DNA from: Deltaproteobacteria bacterium
GTDB taxonomy: Bacteria > Bdellovibrionota > FAC87 > UBA2466
Length of the DNA: 64,000 bases
Direction of reading: 5' to 3'
Assembly: GCA_016196825.1 (NCBI GenBank)
Contig: JACPWY010000051.1
Span: forward strand, 37,294 to 101,293
Shown: positions 28,423 through 38,343 of the stretch, one piece after another
Position numbering within the stretch: the first letter of the stretch is position 1
Layout: the number at the start of each line of letters is the position of its first letter
The notes under the pieces: model-generated
Told to the model about the DNA's origin: nothing
The model's database searches: none
Seen by the model: only the letters and a program-made list of their open reading frames with translations
Translations under genes and position numbers: made by a program

Positions 28423-29841
28423 TTAAGGGATTTCCCCTGACGCGAGGTGCGGAATCAGGCGGTCGAGCTTAACTCCCCGAGACCCTTTAAGAAATACCAC
28501 ATCTTGAGGCTGGAGAAGGCCGAGGAGTGTCGGGGTCGCCCTTTCCACATCCATTTTGCACCGCGTTGCAACCAGGGGGCTCGTGAGATGGGCCACCAGT
28601 TTTTCGGTGGCGGGGCCTACCCCCAAGACGACGACGGGCCTTCCCCTCCGAATGAGCCACTCAGCGAGTTTCTTACCCACGCGAACGTGCTCCTCATTGG
28701 TGAAATCACCGAGCTCCCGCATCTCTCCGATGACGATCACCAGACGGCGGCCCGAATCGACCCGCATCAGGCTTTCCAGGGAGGAGAGGAGAGCGGTTGG
28801 ATTGGAATTGTAGCTTTCATCGATCAGCGTGCGACCCTCGGGGAGAGCGATGACCTCTCCGCGGTGGCTCGCCGGTCGGAGGTTTTTGGCTCGTGATTGG
28901 ATGTCGTTGAGAGTCACATGATTCAGGCGAGCAAGGGCCACGGACGCCGCGAAGTTTTGTACATGGTGAGTGCCGAAAATGGGGATGGTGCACGAAAGCG
29001 GTTGCCCCTCGACCCGAACCTCCACAGTGAGAAATGCCGTCTTCGGATCGAACTGGGATTTCAAGACGGTGACATCGGCTTGGGATTGGGCATGAGTTGA
29101 ATAGGTGATCGTCGAAATCGTTTGTCCGGTGAAGGCCTCATCAAATGCTTTGAGGACGAGAGGGTCATCCGTGTTCAGTGCGACGCCGCGAGCGCGTTGA
29201 GAAGAGGCCAGAAAATCGAAGAGCTCCTTTTTGGCCCGATAGATCCCCTCTCGACCACCGAGCTTGCCCATGTGGGCGTCACCGATGTTGGTGATAGCTC
29301 CGATCTCGGGTCCAAAGCTCCGGCAAAGCTCAGCGATCTCGCCAAAAGCATTCATTCCCATTTCGAGAACGAGGTTCTGAGTGTCATCCTGGAGGAGGCA
29401 TATCGTTTTGGAAACCCCGAGCAGGTTGTTAAAGCTTGCGGGTGAGGCCACTGTGTTTGGGCCAAGGAGTGTCGCGACCATCTCTTTGGACGAGGACTTT
29501 CCGGCGCTGCCGGTGATGCCGACGACAGGGCCGTGGAAAAGCGCTCGCATCTCTCGGGCGATGGCGATCAGGGACTGAAGAGAATCGGAAACCTCGAGAT
29601 AGGGAACGTTTCCCTTGGGTTTTCCCTGGGCGATGACGGCAGCCGCTCCCCGCTTTGTCGCTTCCTCGACGAACGCGTTTCCGTCGAAACTATTGCCCTT
29701 GAGAGCGAGAAAAACTTCACCTGGTTTCAGAGTGCGCGTGTCGCTATTGATGGCTGGAACCGGGGAATTCGTGTCGAATCCATGGTGGGGTGTGCCGTTG
29801 CACCAGGCGGTGACCTTACGATATGTGACCTGGCTCAGCAT
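28423..29841 (-). CDS. murF: UDP-N-acetylmuramoyl-tripeptide--D-alanyl-D-alanine ligase
   Basis: VVGITGSAGKSSSKEMVATLL; ITNIGDAHMGKLGGREGIYRAKKELF; LIDESYNSNPTA. Confidence 0.94.
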   Translation of the reverse strand: MLSQVTYRKVTAWCNGTPHHGFDTNSPVPAINSDTRTLKPGEVFLALKGNSFDGNAFVEEATKRGAAAVIAQGKPKGNVPYLEVSDSLQSLIAIAREMRALFHGPVVGITGSAGKSSSKEMVATLLGPNTVASPASFNNLLGVSKTICLLQDDTQNLVLEMGMNAFGEIAELCRSFGPEIGAITNIGDAHMGKLGGREGIYRAKKELFDFLASSQRARGVALNTDDPLVLKAFDEAFTGQTISTITYSTHAQSQADVTVLKSQFDPKTAFLTVEVRVEGQPLSCTIPIFGTHHVQNFAASVALARLNHVTLNDIQSRAKNLRPASHRGEVIALPEGRTLIDESYNSNPTALLSSLESLMRVDSGRRLVIVIGEMRELGDFTNEEHVRVGKKLAEWLIRRGRPVVVLGVGPATEKLVAHLTSPLVATRCKMDVERATPTLLGLLQPQDVVFLKGSRGVKLDRLIPHLASGEIP

Positions 29842-31342
29842 GGGTAATTGAGGGAGCCTGGTAATAGTCTCGAATCACCTTCCGATCGTCAAAAGGAAGC
29901 TTTTCACGGCCGATGATCTGGTACGCTTCGTGCCCTTTGCCGGCAATCAGCACGATATCGTCGGTTGAGGCGAGAGAAAGGGCTAGCGCGATCGCTTCCG
30001 CCCGTTTCGAGTTTCGAAAATAGCGACCCGGGAGGTGTTTCATTCCTTTTTCAATCTCATCAATAATCGATTCTGGATTCTCAGTGCGGGGGTTGTCGGA
30101 GGTGGCCACCGTGATATCGCTGAGCTGGGCAGCGGCCTGCCCCATGAGGGGTCGCTTCAATCGATCGCGATCGCCTCCACATCCGAATACCGTGATGATC
30201 CGGCCGTTGGAATGGGCGCGGGAGCGGAGCTCTTTCAGCGAGTGAAGAACATTCTCGAGGGCGTCGGGCGTGTGGGCGTAATCGACGAAAATGCTCGGCC
30301 CCTTTGGACCGGAGAAGACACGTTCCAGGCGGCCAGGAGCACCGGTAGCGGATCGCAGAGCTTCGAGGACGGTGGTGAGCGAAATGTCGAGCGCGACAGC
30401 GACTCCGATGACGCCGAGGCAGTTCATCAGATTGTGTTGGCCGATGAGTGGTGAGGTCAACTCGACCTCCTTTCCAAGAACGTTCACCATGGCTCGCAGG
30501 CCCTGTAGGTCATAGCGCACCGAGACGGGTGTGATCTGAGCGGTTGGGAGCAGACCGTATGTGATGGGCTTGAGTGATAGGGACATCTCGGCGAGGAGTC
30601 GCCGCCCCCACGGATCATCGGTATTGATGACAGCCGTGCGGGCCTTGTAGTCGGTGAAGAGTCGTCGTTTGGTTTTGTAATACTCTTCGAACGAGCCATG
30701 ATAATCGAGGTGATCTTGAGTCAGGTTGGTGAAAAGAATCGAGGCGAATTCCGTGCCGTCGCTGCGGCACTGATCCAAAGCAATTGAGGAGACCTCCATT
30801 GAGGCGTGAGTCACGTTCTGGTCGCGCATTTCGGCAAGGAGGGACTGGAGTTGCAATGGACCGGGCGTGGTGAGGTCCGATTCCCGGGTTTGGGATCCTA
30901 ATCGATACTCCACCGTTCCAATGAGGCCTGAGGCAAAACCGGCCTTTTGAAAGATCGATTCGAGGAGAAAGGTGGAGGTCGTCTTGCCGTTGGTGCCCGT
31001 CACTCCCACGACAGACATTGTGCTGGCCGGGTGTTCGTGCCACTCACACGCAGCGAGCGCAAGTGCGGAGCGAGTGGAGGGGATGAGCACTGTCTTAGGA
31101 AAGCGATCAAAAAGCGCTTGGGAATCGACGATAAGAGCTGCGACGCCGCGAGCCAAGGCGGCTTCGATGAATTGCGCGCCGTCCGTGTGCTTCCCAGAGA
31201 CTACAAAAAAAGCGTGATGGGCCTGGGCTTCGCGCGAATCATTGGCGAGGCCGCTGATGGGGGTGGTCAGATCAATCTTCGATCGTTGCGGCGCGGAGAG
31301 GATCTGACCGAGTGTTTTCATCGCTCGGGTAGTCGTAGCCAA
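29816..31342 (-). CDS. murE: UDP-N-acetylmuramoyl-tripeptide synthetase MurE
   Basis: GVTGTNGKTTSTFLLESIF; TNLTQDHLDYHGSFEEYYKTK; FVDYAHTPDALENVL; ATSDNPRTENP. Confidence 0.95.
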   Translation of the reverse strand: MATTTRAMKTLGQILSAPQRSKIDLTTPISGLANDSREAQAHHAFFVVSGKHTDGAQFIEAALARGVAALIVDSQALFDRFPKTVLIPSTRSALALAACEWHEHPASTMSVVGVTGTNGKTTSTFLLESIFQKAGFASGLIGTVEYRLGSQTRESDLTTPGPLQLQSLLAEMRDQNVTHASMEVSSIALDQCRSDGTEFASILFTNLTQDHLDYHGSFEEYYKTKRRLFTDYKARTAVINTDDPWGRRLLAEMSLSLKPITYGLLPTAQITPVSVRYDLQGLRAMVNVLGKEVELTSPLIGQHNLMNCLGVIGVAVALDISLTTVLEALRSATGAPGRLERVFSGPKGPSIFVDYAHTPDALENVLHSLKELRSRAHSNGRIITVFGCGGDRDRLKRPLMGQAAAQLSDITVATSDNPRTENPESIIDEIEKGMKHLPGRYFRNSKRAEAIALALSLASTDDIVLIAGKGHEAYQIIGREKLPFDDRKVIRDYYQAPSITHAEPGHIS

Positions 31343-31378
31343 TGAGGCGAAAGAAGTCCAGGGCTGGGCATCTATACT

Positions 31379-33310
31379 CTACCCCTCCGGACTGAAGACG
31401 AGGGTGATGGGGAAGTTTGCGCTCACCTCCGAACCGGGCGTTGGAGATTGGGACACGAGATAGCCCGAGCCGACGATCCTGATGTGCTTAAAGTAACCTT
31501 CTGCGGTCGCCAAAACGTCGCGCATCGCCTTTCCCGCGAAATTGGGCATCTTGCCATTCACCGATTCCCGTGAGGGCGGGATTGTGGTCGCAATTTTTTC
31601 CGGACTTCCAAAGGGTGAGGCGTTCGCAACGAGGGTCTTGGGCATCTTGCCCAGGACCTGCATCGAGCGTTCGGCAATTTTTTTGAAGAGCGGCGCGGCT
31701 ACTTGAGAAGCGTAGAAGGGCCAGTGGGGTTCATCCACCATCACAGAAATGAGGAGCTCCGGCTTCTCTGCTGGCAAAAATCCAATAAATGTAGAGAAGT
31801 ATTTGCTCCCGCCGTACCCAAGGCCAGCGATATACTTTTGCGCGGTGCCCGTTTTTCCGGCGACACGAAATCCGGGCATGGCCGCATTGTTTCCCGTTCC
31901 CCCTTTCTTCTCGACCACACTCACCAAAAGGGATCGCAGGGTGGCGACCGTGTTGGGAGAGAGCACCCGCTGGCCTTCCTGATAAGACCGAGTCTTGGAG
32001 GGCTGTTCTCCTAGGACGATCTTAGGCCGCACCCGGTATCCGCCGTTGGCAATGGGGGCGTAGGCCGCGACCAATTGAAGCGGGTTGATTGAGATCCCCT
32101 GTCCAAAGGCCACGTTGGCCAGTTGAACCGGCTTCCAAAAGGCATCCTCTTTCGCCGTTGAGGAGGCTTCGCCCGGCAAACGAACACCGGTTTTCTCGGT
32201 GAACCCATATTTATCAAGAACCTCCCGCACGCGTTCGGAGCCGAGGTATTGCGCGATCTTGACCGCCCCAATGTTGCTCGAGAAGGCGAGGACGTCAGCG
32301 ACCGACAGTCGACTGAAACGGTGTTCCGACTCGGCTTCATGAATGATGCGATCGCCGACCCGGAACTCACCATTCTCGCAATCGATCGACGTGGTTTCGT
32401 CGAGAAGGCCGAGTTGGAGCGCCTCACCGATGAAAAAGGTTTTGAGAGTGGAGCCAGGTTCAAAGAGATGAGACACTGTTCGATTGGTCAGGGATTGGGG
32501 ATCGCTGTCGCTCGCTCGGTTGGGATCAAAGGACGGCCTTTGTCCCATCGCGATCACCTCTCCATTGCGGGGATCCATCACAATAGCCATTGCCGCTCTG
32601 GATCCCGTGAGCATCAGAGAGATGTCCAGTTCATCCTCGACTATGTGTTGGACACGCCGATCGAGGGTGAGGGAAATGCCGGCTCGGCCGGGTTCAACAG
32701 CCGGTTTTGAGGGATCAATGTAAGAAGGATTTCCTCGGCCGTCGCGAGGCATCCGGAATTCGGTTGAGCGCTGAAGGAGATCATCGTTAAAGGAGAGCTC
32801 TGCGCCAGCGAGTCCGTTGCCATCGATATCGGTGAAGCCGATCACATGAGAGGCAAGATTTCCATTTGGGTAGATGCGTTTGTTTTCGGCCTCCACGAAG
32901 ATCCCGGGGAGACGGTATCGCGCGAGTTCGCGAGCGATCTCCTCCTTCGCCTGACGTTCAATCCAGATAAAGGAACGATCGGCTTTCAGTTTGCTCAGCC
33001 ACTTGGTGTTGGGGCCGCCCATCACCTTGGCCAGGATCTTCGCTGTGTAGCGCTTGCGTGTAATGAGCTTGGGGCGCGCAAAAATGGAGCTCATTGGAAT
33101 GCTGACGGCGAGCTCCTCTTCATTACGATCGTAAATGGGGAGACGAAAAGGAGAAGTTTTGGAAACCTTTTGGAATTGGCGAGTCGCGAGTTCCTCAAGA
33201 GTGGGGTTCCTGATCACCTGAAGTTGAATCAAGCGAAAGCCAATGAGTGAAAGAAAACAGACGAGGCTTAAGTAGACCACCCCGATCCGAAATCCTATCC
33301 AGCGGTTCAC
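31379..33310 (-). CDS. ftsI: Penicillin-binding protein 2/3 (FtsI) with PASTA-like C-terminus
   Basis: EPGSTLKTF (SxxK); SSN; AGKTGTAQKY (KTG); dcw context. Confidence 0.92.
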   Translation of the reverse strand: MNRWIGFRIGVVYLSLVCFLSLIGFRLIQLQVIRNPTLEELATRQFQKVSKTSPFRLPIYDRNEEELAVSIPMSSIFARPKLITRKRYTAKILAKVMGGPNTKWLSKLKADRSFIWIERQAKEEIARELARYRLPGIFVEAENKRIYPNGNLASHVIGFTDIDGNGLAGAELSFNDDLLQRSTEFRMPRDGRGNPSYIDPSKPAVEPGRAGISLTLDRRVQHIVEDELDISLMLTGSRAAMAIVMDPRNGEVIAMGQRPSFDPNRASDSDPQSLTNRTVSHLFEPGSTLKTFFIGEALQLGLLDETTSIDCENGEFRVGDRIIHEAESEHRFSRLSVADVLAFSSNIGAVKIAQYLGSERVREVLDKYGFTEKTGVRLPGEASSTAKEDAFWKPVQLANVAFGQGISINPLQLVAAYAPIANGGYRVRPKIVLGEQPSKTRSYQEGQRVLSPNTVATLRSLLVSVVEKKGGTGNNAAMPGFRVAGKTGTAQKYIAGLGYGGSKYFSTFIGFLPAEKPELLISVMVDEPHWPFYASQVAAPLFKKIAERSMQVLGKMPKTLVANASPFGSPEKIATTIPPSRESVNGKMPNFAGKAMRDVLATAEGYFKHIRIVGSGYLVSQSPTPGSEVSANFPITLVFSPEG

Positions 33311-33606
33311 GGCAATCCTCGTGTTTTGGGGGCGGGGTGCAGTCGCACGACTTGAGTCATCTTGGGGGCCGCAAGGCCGAGATGACGAGCCAAAAGCTCA
33401 AGCTTTTTCGGCGATGTGAGTTTGAGCCATTTCACCCGTTCGGCCTGAAGCTCCTGTTGAAGACGATTGAGCTCCTTTTGATTCTGTACGTAGGTGTAGG
33501 TGTTTTTCACCGTTCCGATGCGCATCCAGGTGACAGCGCAGGCCGCGACGACGCACAGAATGGAGAGCCCTATGACCTGCGTGCGCGCCGGGCTTCGAAT
33601 GGACAT
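33307..33606 (-). CDS. ftsL: FtsL-like division protein
   Basis: Small single-TM plus coiled-coil protein between rsmH and ftsI. Confidence 0.75.
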   Translation of the reverse strand: MSIRSPARTQVIGLSILCVVAACAVTWMRIGTVKNTYTYVQNQKELNRLQQELQAERVKWLKLTSPKKLELLARHLGLAAPKMTQVVRLHPAPKTRGLP

Positions 33607-33640
33607 TGTGTATCAATTCTATTGGGGTGCGGGGGCATTT

Positions 33641-34543
33641 TCAATCGACGCGCATCACACCGCGCAATTTGGCGCTGCGTGATCGAGGGTTTGAGCGCTG
33701 CTCAGCGCGGGAGGGAGTTAGGGGCTTGTCGAAGAGCGGCCGGGCCCGCTCGATCTTAGGGCATTGGCAAACGGGAGAATCGCAAACGCACTTCCCGCTG
33801 AGGGATGCGAGGATTCTTTTGATCAGGCGATCTTCGGAGGAGTGAAAGGTGATGACCAAGAGTCGTCCGTTTGGAGTGAGTTTATCGATGAGTGCTGGCA
33901 CGGCCAGAGATATCTCTGAAAACTCCTGATTCACGAGCAGCCGTATTCCCATGAAAAGCTGCGTCGATGGGTGACGGGCCCGCGAGCCCCCTCCGCCGAT
34001 TTCGGCGAGGTCGGCAGTGGTATTGAGACGCCCGGCCTGAAGCCGATCCTTGATCTCTCGAGCCACTTTGTGGGGCTTTTTGACGTCGGCAAACTCCAGT
34101 TGCTCGACGATATCATTGATTGAGGCTTTCTTAAGGGCTTCGAGAGCGGTGGGAGAGTTCGCTGAGCGATCCATTCGCATATCTAGGGCGTTCTCCCCGC
34201 TGAAAGAGAAGCCCCGGTCGGGGGAAAGCAGCTGGCGGGTGCTGACGCCGAGGTCCAGAAGGATGCCATCAAATCTCTCAGTGGAGTCCTGGGTTGCAAA
34301 TTCGGAAAATGGGGCGTGGATCAATTGGAGCCGGGGATCTTCACGGAATTTTCCGGAGCGAAGGTACTCCTTGAGGGTTTCTTCATCGCGATCCACTCCA
34401 ACAATGCTATGCGCCATTAATTCTAAAATCATGTCGGTATGGCCACCATCACCAAAGGTGAGATCGGCAAAATTACGTCCCGGTATTTCTCCTATATTTT
34501 CAATCACTTCTTGTGACATCACTGGAATGTGTCGGGACGGCAT
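33641..34543 (-). CDS. rsmH: 16S rRNA (cytosine(1402)-N(4))-methyltransferase RsmH
   Basis: HIPVMSQEVIENI; FADLTFGDGGHTDMIL; ILLDLGVSTRQL; ITFHSSEDRLIKR. Confidence 0.96.
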   Translation of the reverse strand: MPSRHIPVMSQEVIENIGEIPGRNFADLTFGDGGHTDMILELMAHSIVGVDRDEETLKEYLRSGKFREDPRLQLIHAPFSEFATQDSTERFDGILLDLGVSTRQLLSPDRGFSFSGENALDMRMDRSANSPTALEALKKASINDIVEQLEFADVKKPHKVAREIKDRLQAGRLNTTADLAEIGGGGSRARHPSTQLFMGIRLLVNQEFSEISLAVPALIDKLTPNGRLLVITFHSSEDRLIKRILASLSGKCVCDSPVCQCPKIERARPLFDKPLTPSRAEQRSNPRSRSAKLRGVMRVD

Positions 34544-34575
34544 GGAGGTAGTGTTAAACCATTTTAATAAAGTTC

Positions 34576-34602
34576 TAAAGCAATATGACGCGTCGCCGAT
34601 AA
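34576..34602 (+). promoter_or_regulatory. Sigma-28 (FliA)-type flagellin promoter: TAAAGCAA-N11-GCCGATAA
   Basis: Matches the sigma-28 consensus TAAA(GTTT)-N11-GCCGATAA with exact 11-nt spacer, 56 nt upstream of the flagellin start. Confidence 0.85.
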
Positions 34603-34658
34603 AGCACTCAGACGGATTAGATGCGGCGCGTTAAAACGGGCCGTCGGGTAGTTTTTTT

Positions 34659-35498
34659 ATGGCGATCTCACTGCTGACGAATACGACGTCGATGGGAATT
34701 CGCAATCTCCTCAACAAGAACAGCGAGGAGATCACGCGTTCCATGGAAAGAGTGGCATCGGGCCGGCGAATCAACCGCGCGGGCGACGACGCTGCCGGTA
34801 TGGCGCTGGCCTCTCTATCCGAAGGCAAGATCCGCAGTGCGCAGCAGGCCGAGCGCAACGCGCTCGATGCTCTTTCATCGGCTCAAGTGGCCGAGGGCGG
34901 CATGAATGAGATTGATAACCTTTTGATCCGAATGCGCGAGCTCGCGATCCAGGGCGCCAGCGACACGCTCGGCGGCAATGAGCGAGGAGCGCTGGGCATC
35001 GAAATGAAGGAACTGATCTCCGAAGTCGACCGCATTTCGCATGCGACAAAATATTTTGGAACGACGTTGTTGGATGGACAGGGCAGCGAGTTCACTTATC
35101 AGATTGGTGTCGAAAACGATGCTCCCAGCCGAATCACCTATGATGGTGGAATGGTAGACCTGCGCGCGAGTTCGCTCGGAATCTCCGGAATCAATGTCGA
35201 AGACTCGGGCTCTGCTCGGGATGCATTGGGTGCAATCGATTCGGCAATCTCCAAGGTATCTATCCCAAGAGCTCAGCTGGGTGCCATTCAAACTAGACTC
35301 AATTCCGTGATTCACACCATGGGTTCCTATACCGAAAATATGTCGGCGGCATTGTCACGCATTCGTGACGCGGACCTAGCGAGTGAGACCTCTAATGTGG
35401 TGCGAAACCAGATTCAGGTGAAAGCGGCCGCTGCAGTGCTCTCGCAGGCCAACACGCTGCCCTTGATGGCCCTGGATCTCGTTAAGGGAATCACGTAA
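34659..35498 (+). CDS. fliC: Flagellin
   Basis: N-terminal LLTNTTSMGIRNLLNKNSEEITRSMERVASGRRINRAGDDAAGMALA and C-terminal YTENMSAALSRIRDADLASETSNVVRNQIQVKAAAAVLSQAN. Confidence 0.95.
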   Translation: MAISLLTNTTSMGIRNLLNKNSEEITRSMERVASGRRINRAGDDAAGMALASLSEGKIRSAQQAERNALDALSSAQVAEGGMNEIDNLLIRMRELAIQGASDTLGGNERGALGIEMKELISEVDRISHATKYFGTTLLDGQGSEFTYQIGVENDAPSRITYDGGMVDLRASSLGISGINVEDSGSARDALGAIDSAISKVSIPRAQLGAIQTRLNSVIHTMGSYTENMSAALSRIRDADLASETSNVVRNQIQVKAAAAVLSQANTLPLMALDLVKGIT

Positions 35499-35525
35499 TC
35501 TCGCCGATAGTGATTGTGGAACCCC

Positions 35526-35852
35526 ATGGACATCAAATCAGTACAGAAGATGGTTGATGTGGACATCAAGGCCACGAGCGAAACTCGTGATCGCAATCGC
35601 AAAGAACAATCTGAGAAACGAAAACGGAGTCAAAAATCTGTCGGGCCCCCAGGCCCGCGAGAAGCCGATACAGGTCGATCGGAGGGTGATGACGGGGCAC
35701 CTCTCGGTCAAAGCATTGACAGTGAGCGTGTGCTCAATCTTCTTTCGAGAATTCCCGCTCAGCCGAAGGAGAGGGTTCAGGCCTCCTTCGAGAGTCGCCG
35801 CGCCACGCAGCCGGCTGCGGGCGCTACCCGCAAGATCGACAAGGCCTTTTAG
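35526..35852 (+). CDS. Small charged protein in flagellar operon
   Basis: ATG 35526, MDIKSVQKMVDVDIKATSETRDRNRKEQ; between fliC and fliD. Confidence 0.5.
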   Translation: MDIKSVQKMVDVDIKATSETRDRNRKEQSEKRKRSQKSVGPPGPREADTGRSEGDDGAPLGQSIDSERVLNLLSRIPAQPKERVQASFESRRATQPAAGATRKIDKAF

Positions 35853-35982
35853 AGGCTCCTCATCGACGATGATCCGTAGCGACTCTTTCGATTTTCACGT
35901 ATAATTGATTTAGGGTCGATAGTTTCTTCCGACCTTCTCTCCTTCTTCCAACTTTTTGAGGCAAAACTTGGCTGGCGTCTCC

Positions 35983-37353
35983 ATGGACGGGATCTCGTCA
36001 CTTACACCAGAATTGCAGCAGGCCTTTGCTCGTGCATCGCAAGCGGAGCGGAAACCGCTCGCCGCGATGGAAACGAAAAAAAGCAACATGCAGGAACGTC
36101 TGAAGTTGATGAACGACGTGATCGGCAAGGTAGAGGCCGTGAAGGGGGCGTTGAGGCCCATTGCGAATGCCTCAGCCATTCGGGAATTATCGGTTCTGAG
36201 CTCCGACGAAAAGGCCATCACAGGAGTCGTCGACAAGTCATTGGCAGTGCCCGGAAAATATTCTTTTGAGGTAGATCGGCTCGCCTCGGCGGCGGCTGCC
36301 ACAAGCAATGGTTTCCCAGACAGGGATCGCACTAGTGTAGGCAGCGGCTACCTGACTTTTGAGACGAAGACAGGCGATTCCCAGGAAATATTCATTGATG
36401 ACGACCACGCGACCCTCCAAGGGGTCGCGAGCTCTATCAACGCAGCTGGGCTTGGTGTGCGGGCGAGTGTTATCAACGATCAATCGGACCCCGATAATCC
36501 GTTTCGACTGATGATCACTGGGCAAAACAGCGGGGATCGCAATTCAATCACCTACCCGGAGTTTTATTTTGTGGATGGGGAGCAGGAACTCATTATTGAG
36601 ACCGAGCGCCCGGCCACCAACGCCCTCCTTCGCTATCAAGGGATGGATTTCGAACTCGACACCAACGAGGTGAAGGATGTCATCCCCGGACTCAGTTTGA
36701 GTCTCAAGGGGGTAACCGAACCTGGGCGACCCACACACATCACCATTGAGCAGGACACCAAGAAGGCCGCGATCAAGGTGAAGGACATGGTGGAAAAGTT
36801 GAATGATGTTTTCAATTTCATTCAAAACCAAAACAAGCTCGACGAACACACCCAGACGGACAAAACATTGGGGGGAGACTACGGCATTCGGATGGCCGAG
36901 TCCCGCCTGCGAAACAGCATCTCCGGGAGCGCGTTCTTCACCGCCGAAGGCACGATGAGAAGTCTGTCGGAACTTGGAATTCAATTCACACGTGAAGGGA
37001 CGCTCCAGCTTGACGAAAAGAAATTCGACGCGGCCATAGGTGCAGACTATGAACGGGTGGTCGATTTCCTCTGTGGGGATGGGGTGTCGACCGGCTTGGT
37101 GAATCGACTCAACCGCACACTCTCGACGATCTCTGGAAGTAGCGAAGCGCTCCTGCAGTCCCAGAAGAAGACGCAGTCGGAAGGCGTGCGCAAACTTGAT
37201 GGCGACATCAAGGATCGCGAAAAAAAGATTAAGGACAAAGAAGAGACCCTGAAGCAGAAACTGGCTCGTGCTAACACCGCACTCGAGGCCCTCAAGGGCC
37301 AGGGAATGGCGTTCGCAGCCTCAGAAGGCGCCTCGCCCGCGCTATTCAAATAA
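35983..37353 (+). CDS. fliD: Flagellar hook-associated protein 2 (filament cap)
   Basis: MDGISSLTPELQQ start (track ORF from 35956); FliD-type KYSFEVDRLA, SSINAAGLGVRASVIND; followed by fliS. Confidence 0.88.
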   Translation: MDGISSLTPELQQAFARASQAERKPLAAMETKKSNMQERLKLMNDVIGKVEAVKGALRPIANASAIRELSVLSSDEKAITGVVDKSLAVPGKYSFEVDRLASAAAATSNGFPDRDRTSVGSGYLTFETKTGDSQEIFIDDDHATLQGVASSINAAGLGVRASVINDQSDPDNPFRLMITGQNSGDRNSITYPEFYFVDGEQELIIETERPATNALLRYQGMDFELDTNEVKDVIPGLSLSLKGVTEPGRPTHITIEQDTKKAAIKVKDMVEKLNDVFNFIQNQNKLDEHTQTDKTLGGDYGIRMAESRLRNSISGSAFFTAEGTMRSLSELGIQFTREGTLQLDEKKFDAAIGADYERVVDFLCGDGVSTGLVNRLNRTLSTISGSSEALLQSQKKTQSEGVRKLDGDIKDREKKIKDKEETLKQKLARANTALEALKGQGMAFAASEGASPALFK

Positions 37354-37362
37354 CAAATAGAC

Positions 37363-37761
37363 ATGGATACAAAAAAGCAGACAAAAAGTGGCATCAATTC
37401 TTATCAGAAGACCGATGTTCTCACGGCCAACAGGGAAACCATACTTCTGATGCTCTATTCGGGTGCCGTTCGGTTTCTCAAGCTCGGTATCGCCGGCGCC
37501 GAGAAAAACGATCGGTCCATGAAGTGCGAGAATATTACGAAGGCCCAACGAATCGTCAGCGAACTGAGGGCGACGCTCAACTACGAAGCGGGCGGGGAAA
37601 TTGCGAAAGGGCTTGAGTCCCTGTATTCCTTTGTCACTCGTCGTTTGGTCGAGGGGGTCATGACCGAGGACACACAAGGACTCCAAGAGGCATTGAAGAT
37701 TCTTGAGGACCTGGCTTCCACATGGGAGCAAGCAATCAATAAACTGAAATCCGGCGAATAA
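37363..37761 (+). CDS. fliS: Flagellar export chaperone FliS
   Basis: SYQKTDVLTANRETILLMLYSGAVRFLKLGI. Confidence 0.92.
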   Translation: MDTKKQTKSGINSYQKTDVLTANRETILLMLYSGAVRFLKLGIAGAEKNDRSMKCENITKAQRIVSELRATLNYEAGGEIAKGLESLYSFVTRRLVEGVMTEDTQGLQEALKILEDLASTWEQAINKLKSGE

Positions 37762-37772
37762 GGGAGGCGTGA

Positions 37773-38207
37773 ATGGAAGATGTGTTGGCGTATCTGGAGC
37801 TCAAAAATCGTTATTACGAGAAATTTCTCAATCTGACCGAGAAGTTTCTGGTTGGGGCAAGGCAGAACCGATGGGAGGGCCTTGAACTCTTCGTGGATAG
37901 CCGTGAGCGTATCCTCAACATCATTCGGTCGTTCGATTTCAAGATCGCACAGGCCTTTGAGGCGGCTAAACTGGACAATCAACAGATCGAGTTTTTTCGC
38001 CCCCAGGTTAAGGAGCTCATGGATCGGCGCGATAGTCTGGTGAGCAAGATTGTTTCGGTTGATTTGGATCTGATGCAGCATCTGGAAGATGTTCGGTCGG
38101 AAACCATACGGGATCTCAAGAAGACCATCTCCGTCGGTCAGAAGATTCAGTCGTTCGAAGAGAGCGAGAGTCCCGAGATCCGCAAACAGTTCAAACACAC
38201 CGCTTAG
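37773..38207 (+). CDS. Probable flagellar chaperone-like protein (FliT/FlgN-like)
   Basis: Small helical protein directly after fliS; no diagnostic motif. Confidence 0.45.
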   Translation: MEDVLAYLELKNRYYEKFLNLTEKFLVGARQNRWEGLELFVDSRERILNIIRSFDFKIAQAFEAAKLDNQQIEFFRPQVKELMDRRDSLVSKIVSVDLDLMQHLEDVRSETIRDLKKTISVGQKIQSFEESESPEIRKQFKHTA

Positions 38208-38297
38208 CGCCAAAGTCTTGACGCCTCACCGGTTCTCCTGACGTCACACCACCTCCCGGAAACAGGAGCGGTGTTGAAATCTTTGCCTAATTAGTTG

Positions 38298-38338
38298 CTC
38301 ACTGAGGTCGTGCAGTGGCACGCACCTTGCTCAGTGAG
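38298..38338 (+). promoter_or_regulatory. Nested hairpin abutting the RBS of the TPR gene
   Basis: CTCACTGAG-GT-CGTGC-AGTG-GCACG-CACCTTG-CTCAGTGAG, followed by GGGAGTGTG (RBS and GTG start). Confidence 0.5.
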
Positions 38339-38343
38339 GGAGT

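Noticed and set aside
35485-35506. Second sigma-28-like sequence (GCCGATAG) after fliC
   Set aside because: The -35 element is poor, spacing is wrong and it sits only about 20 nt from the next start codon.
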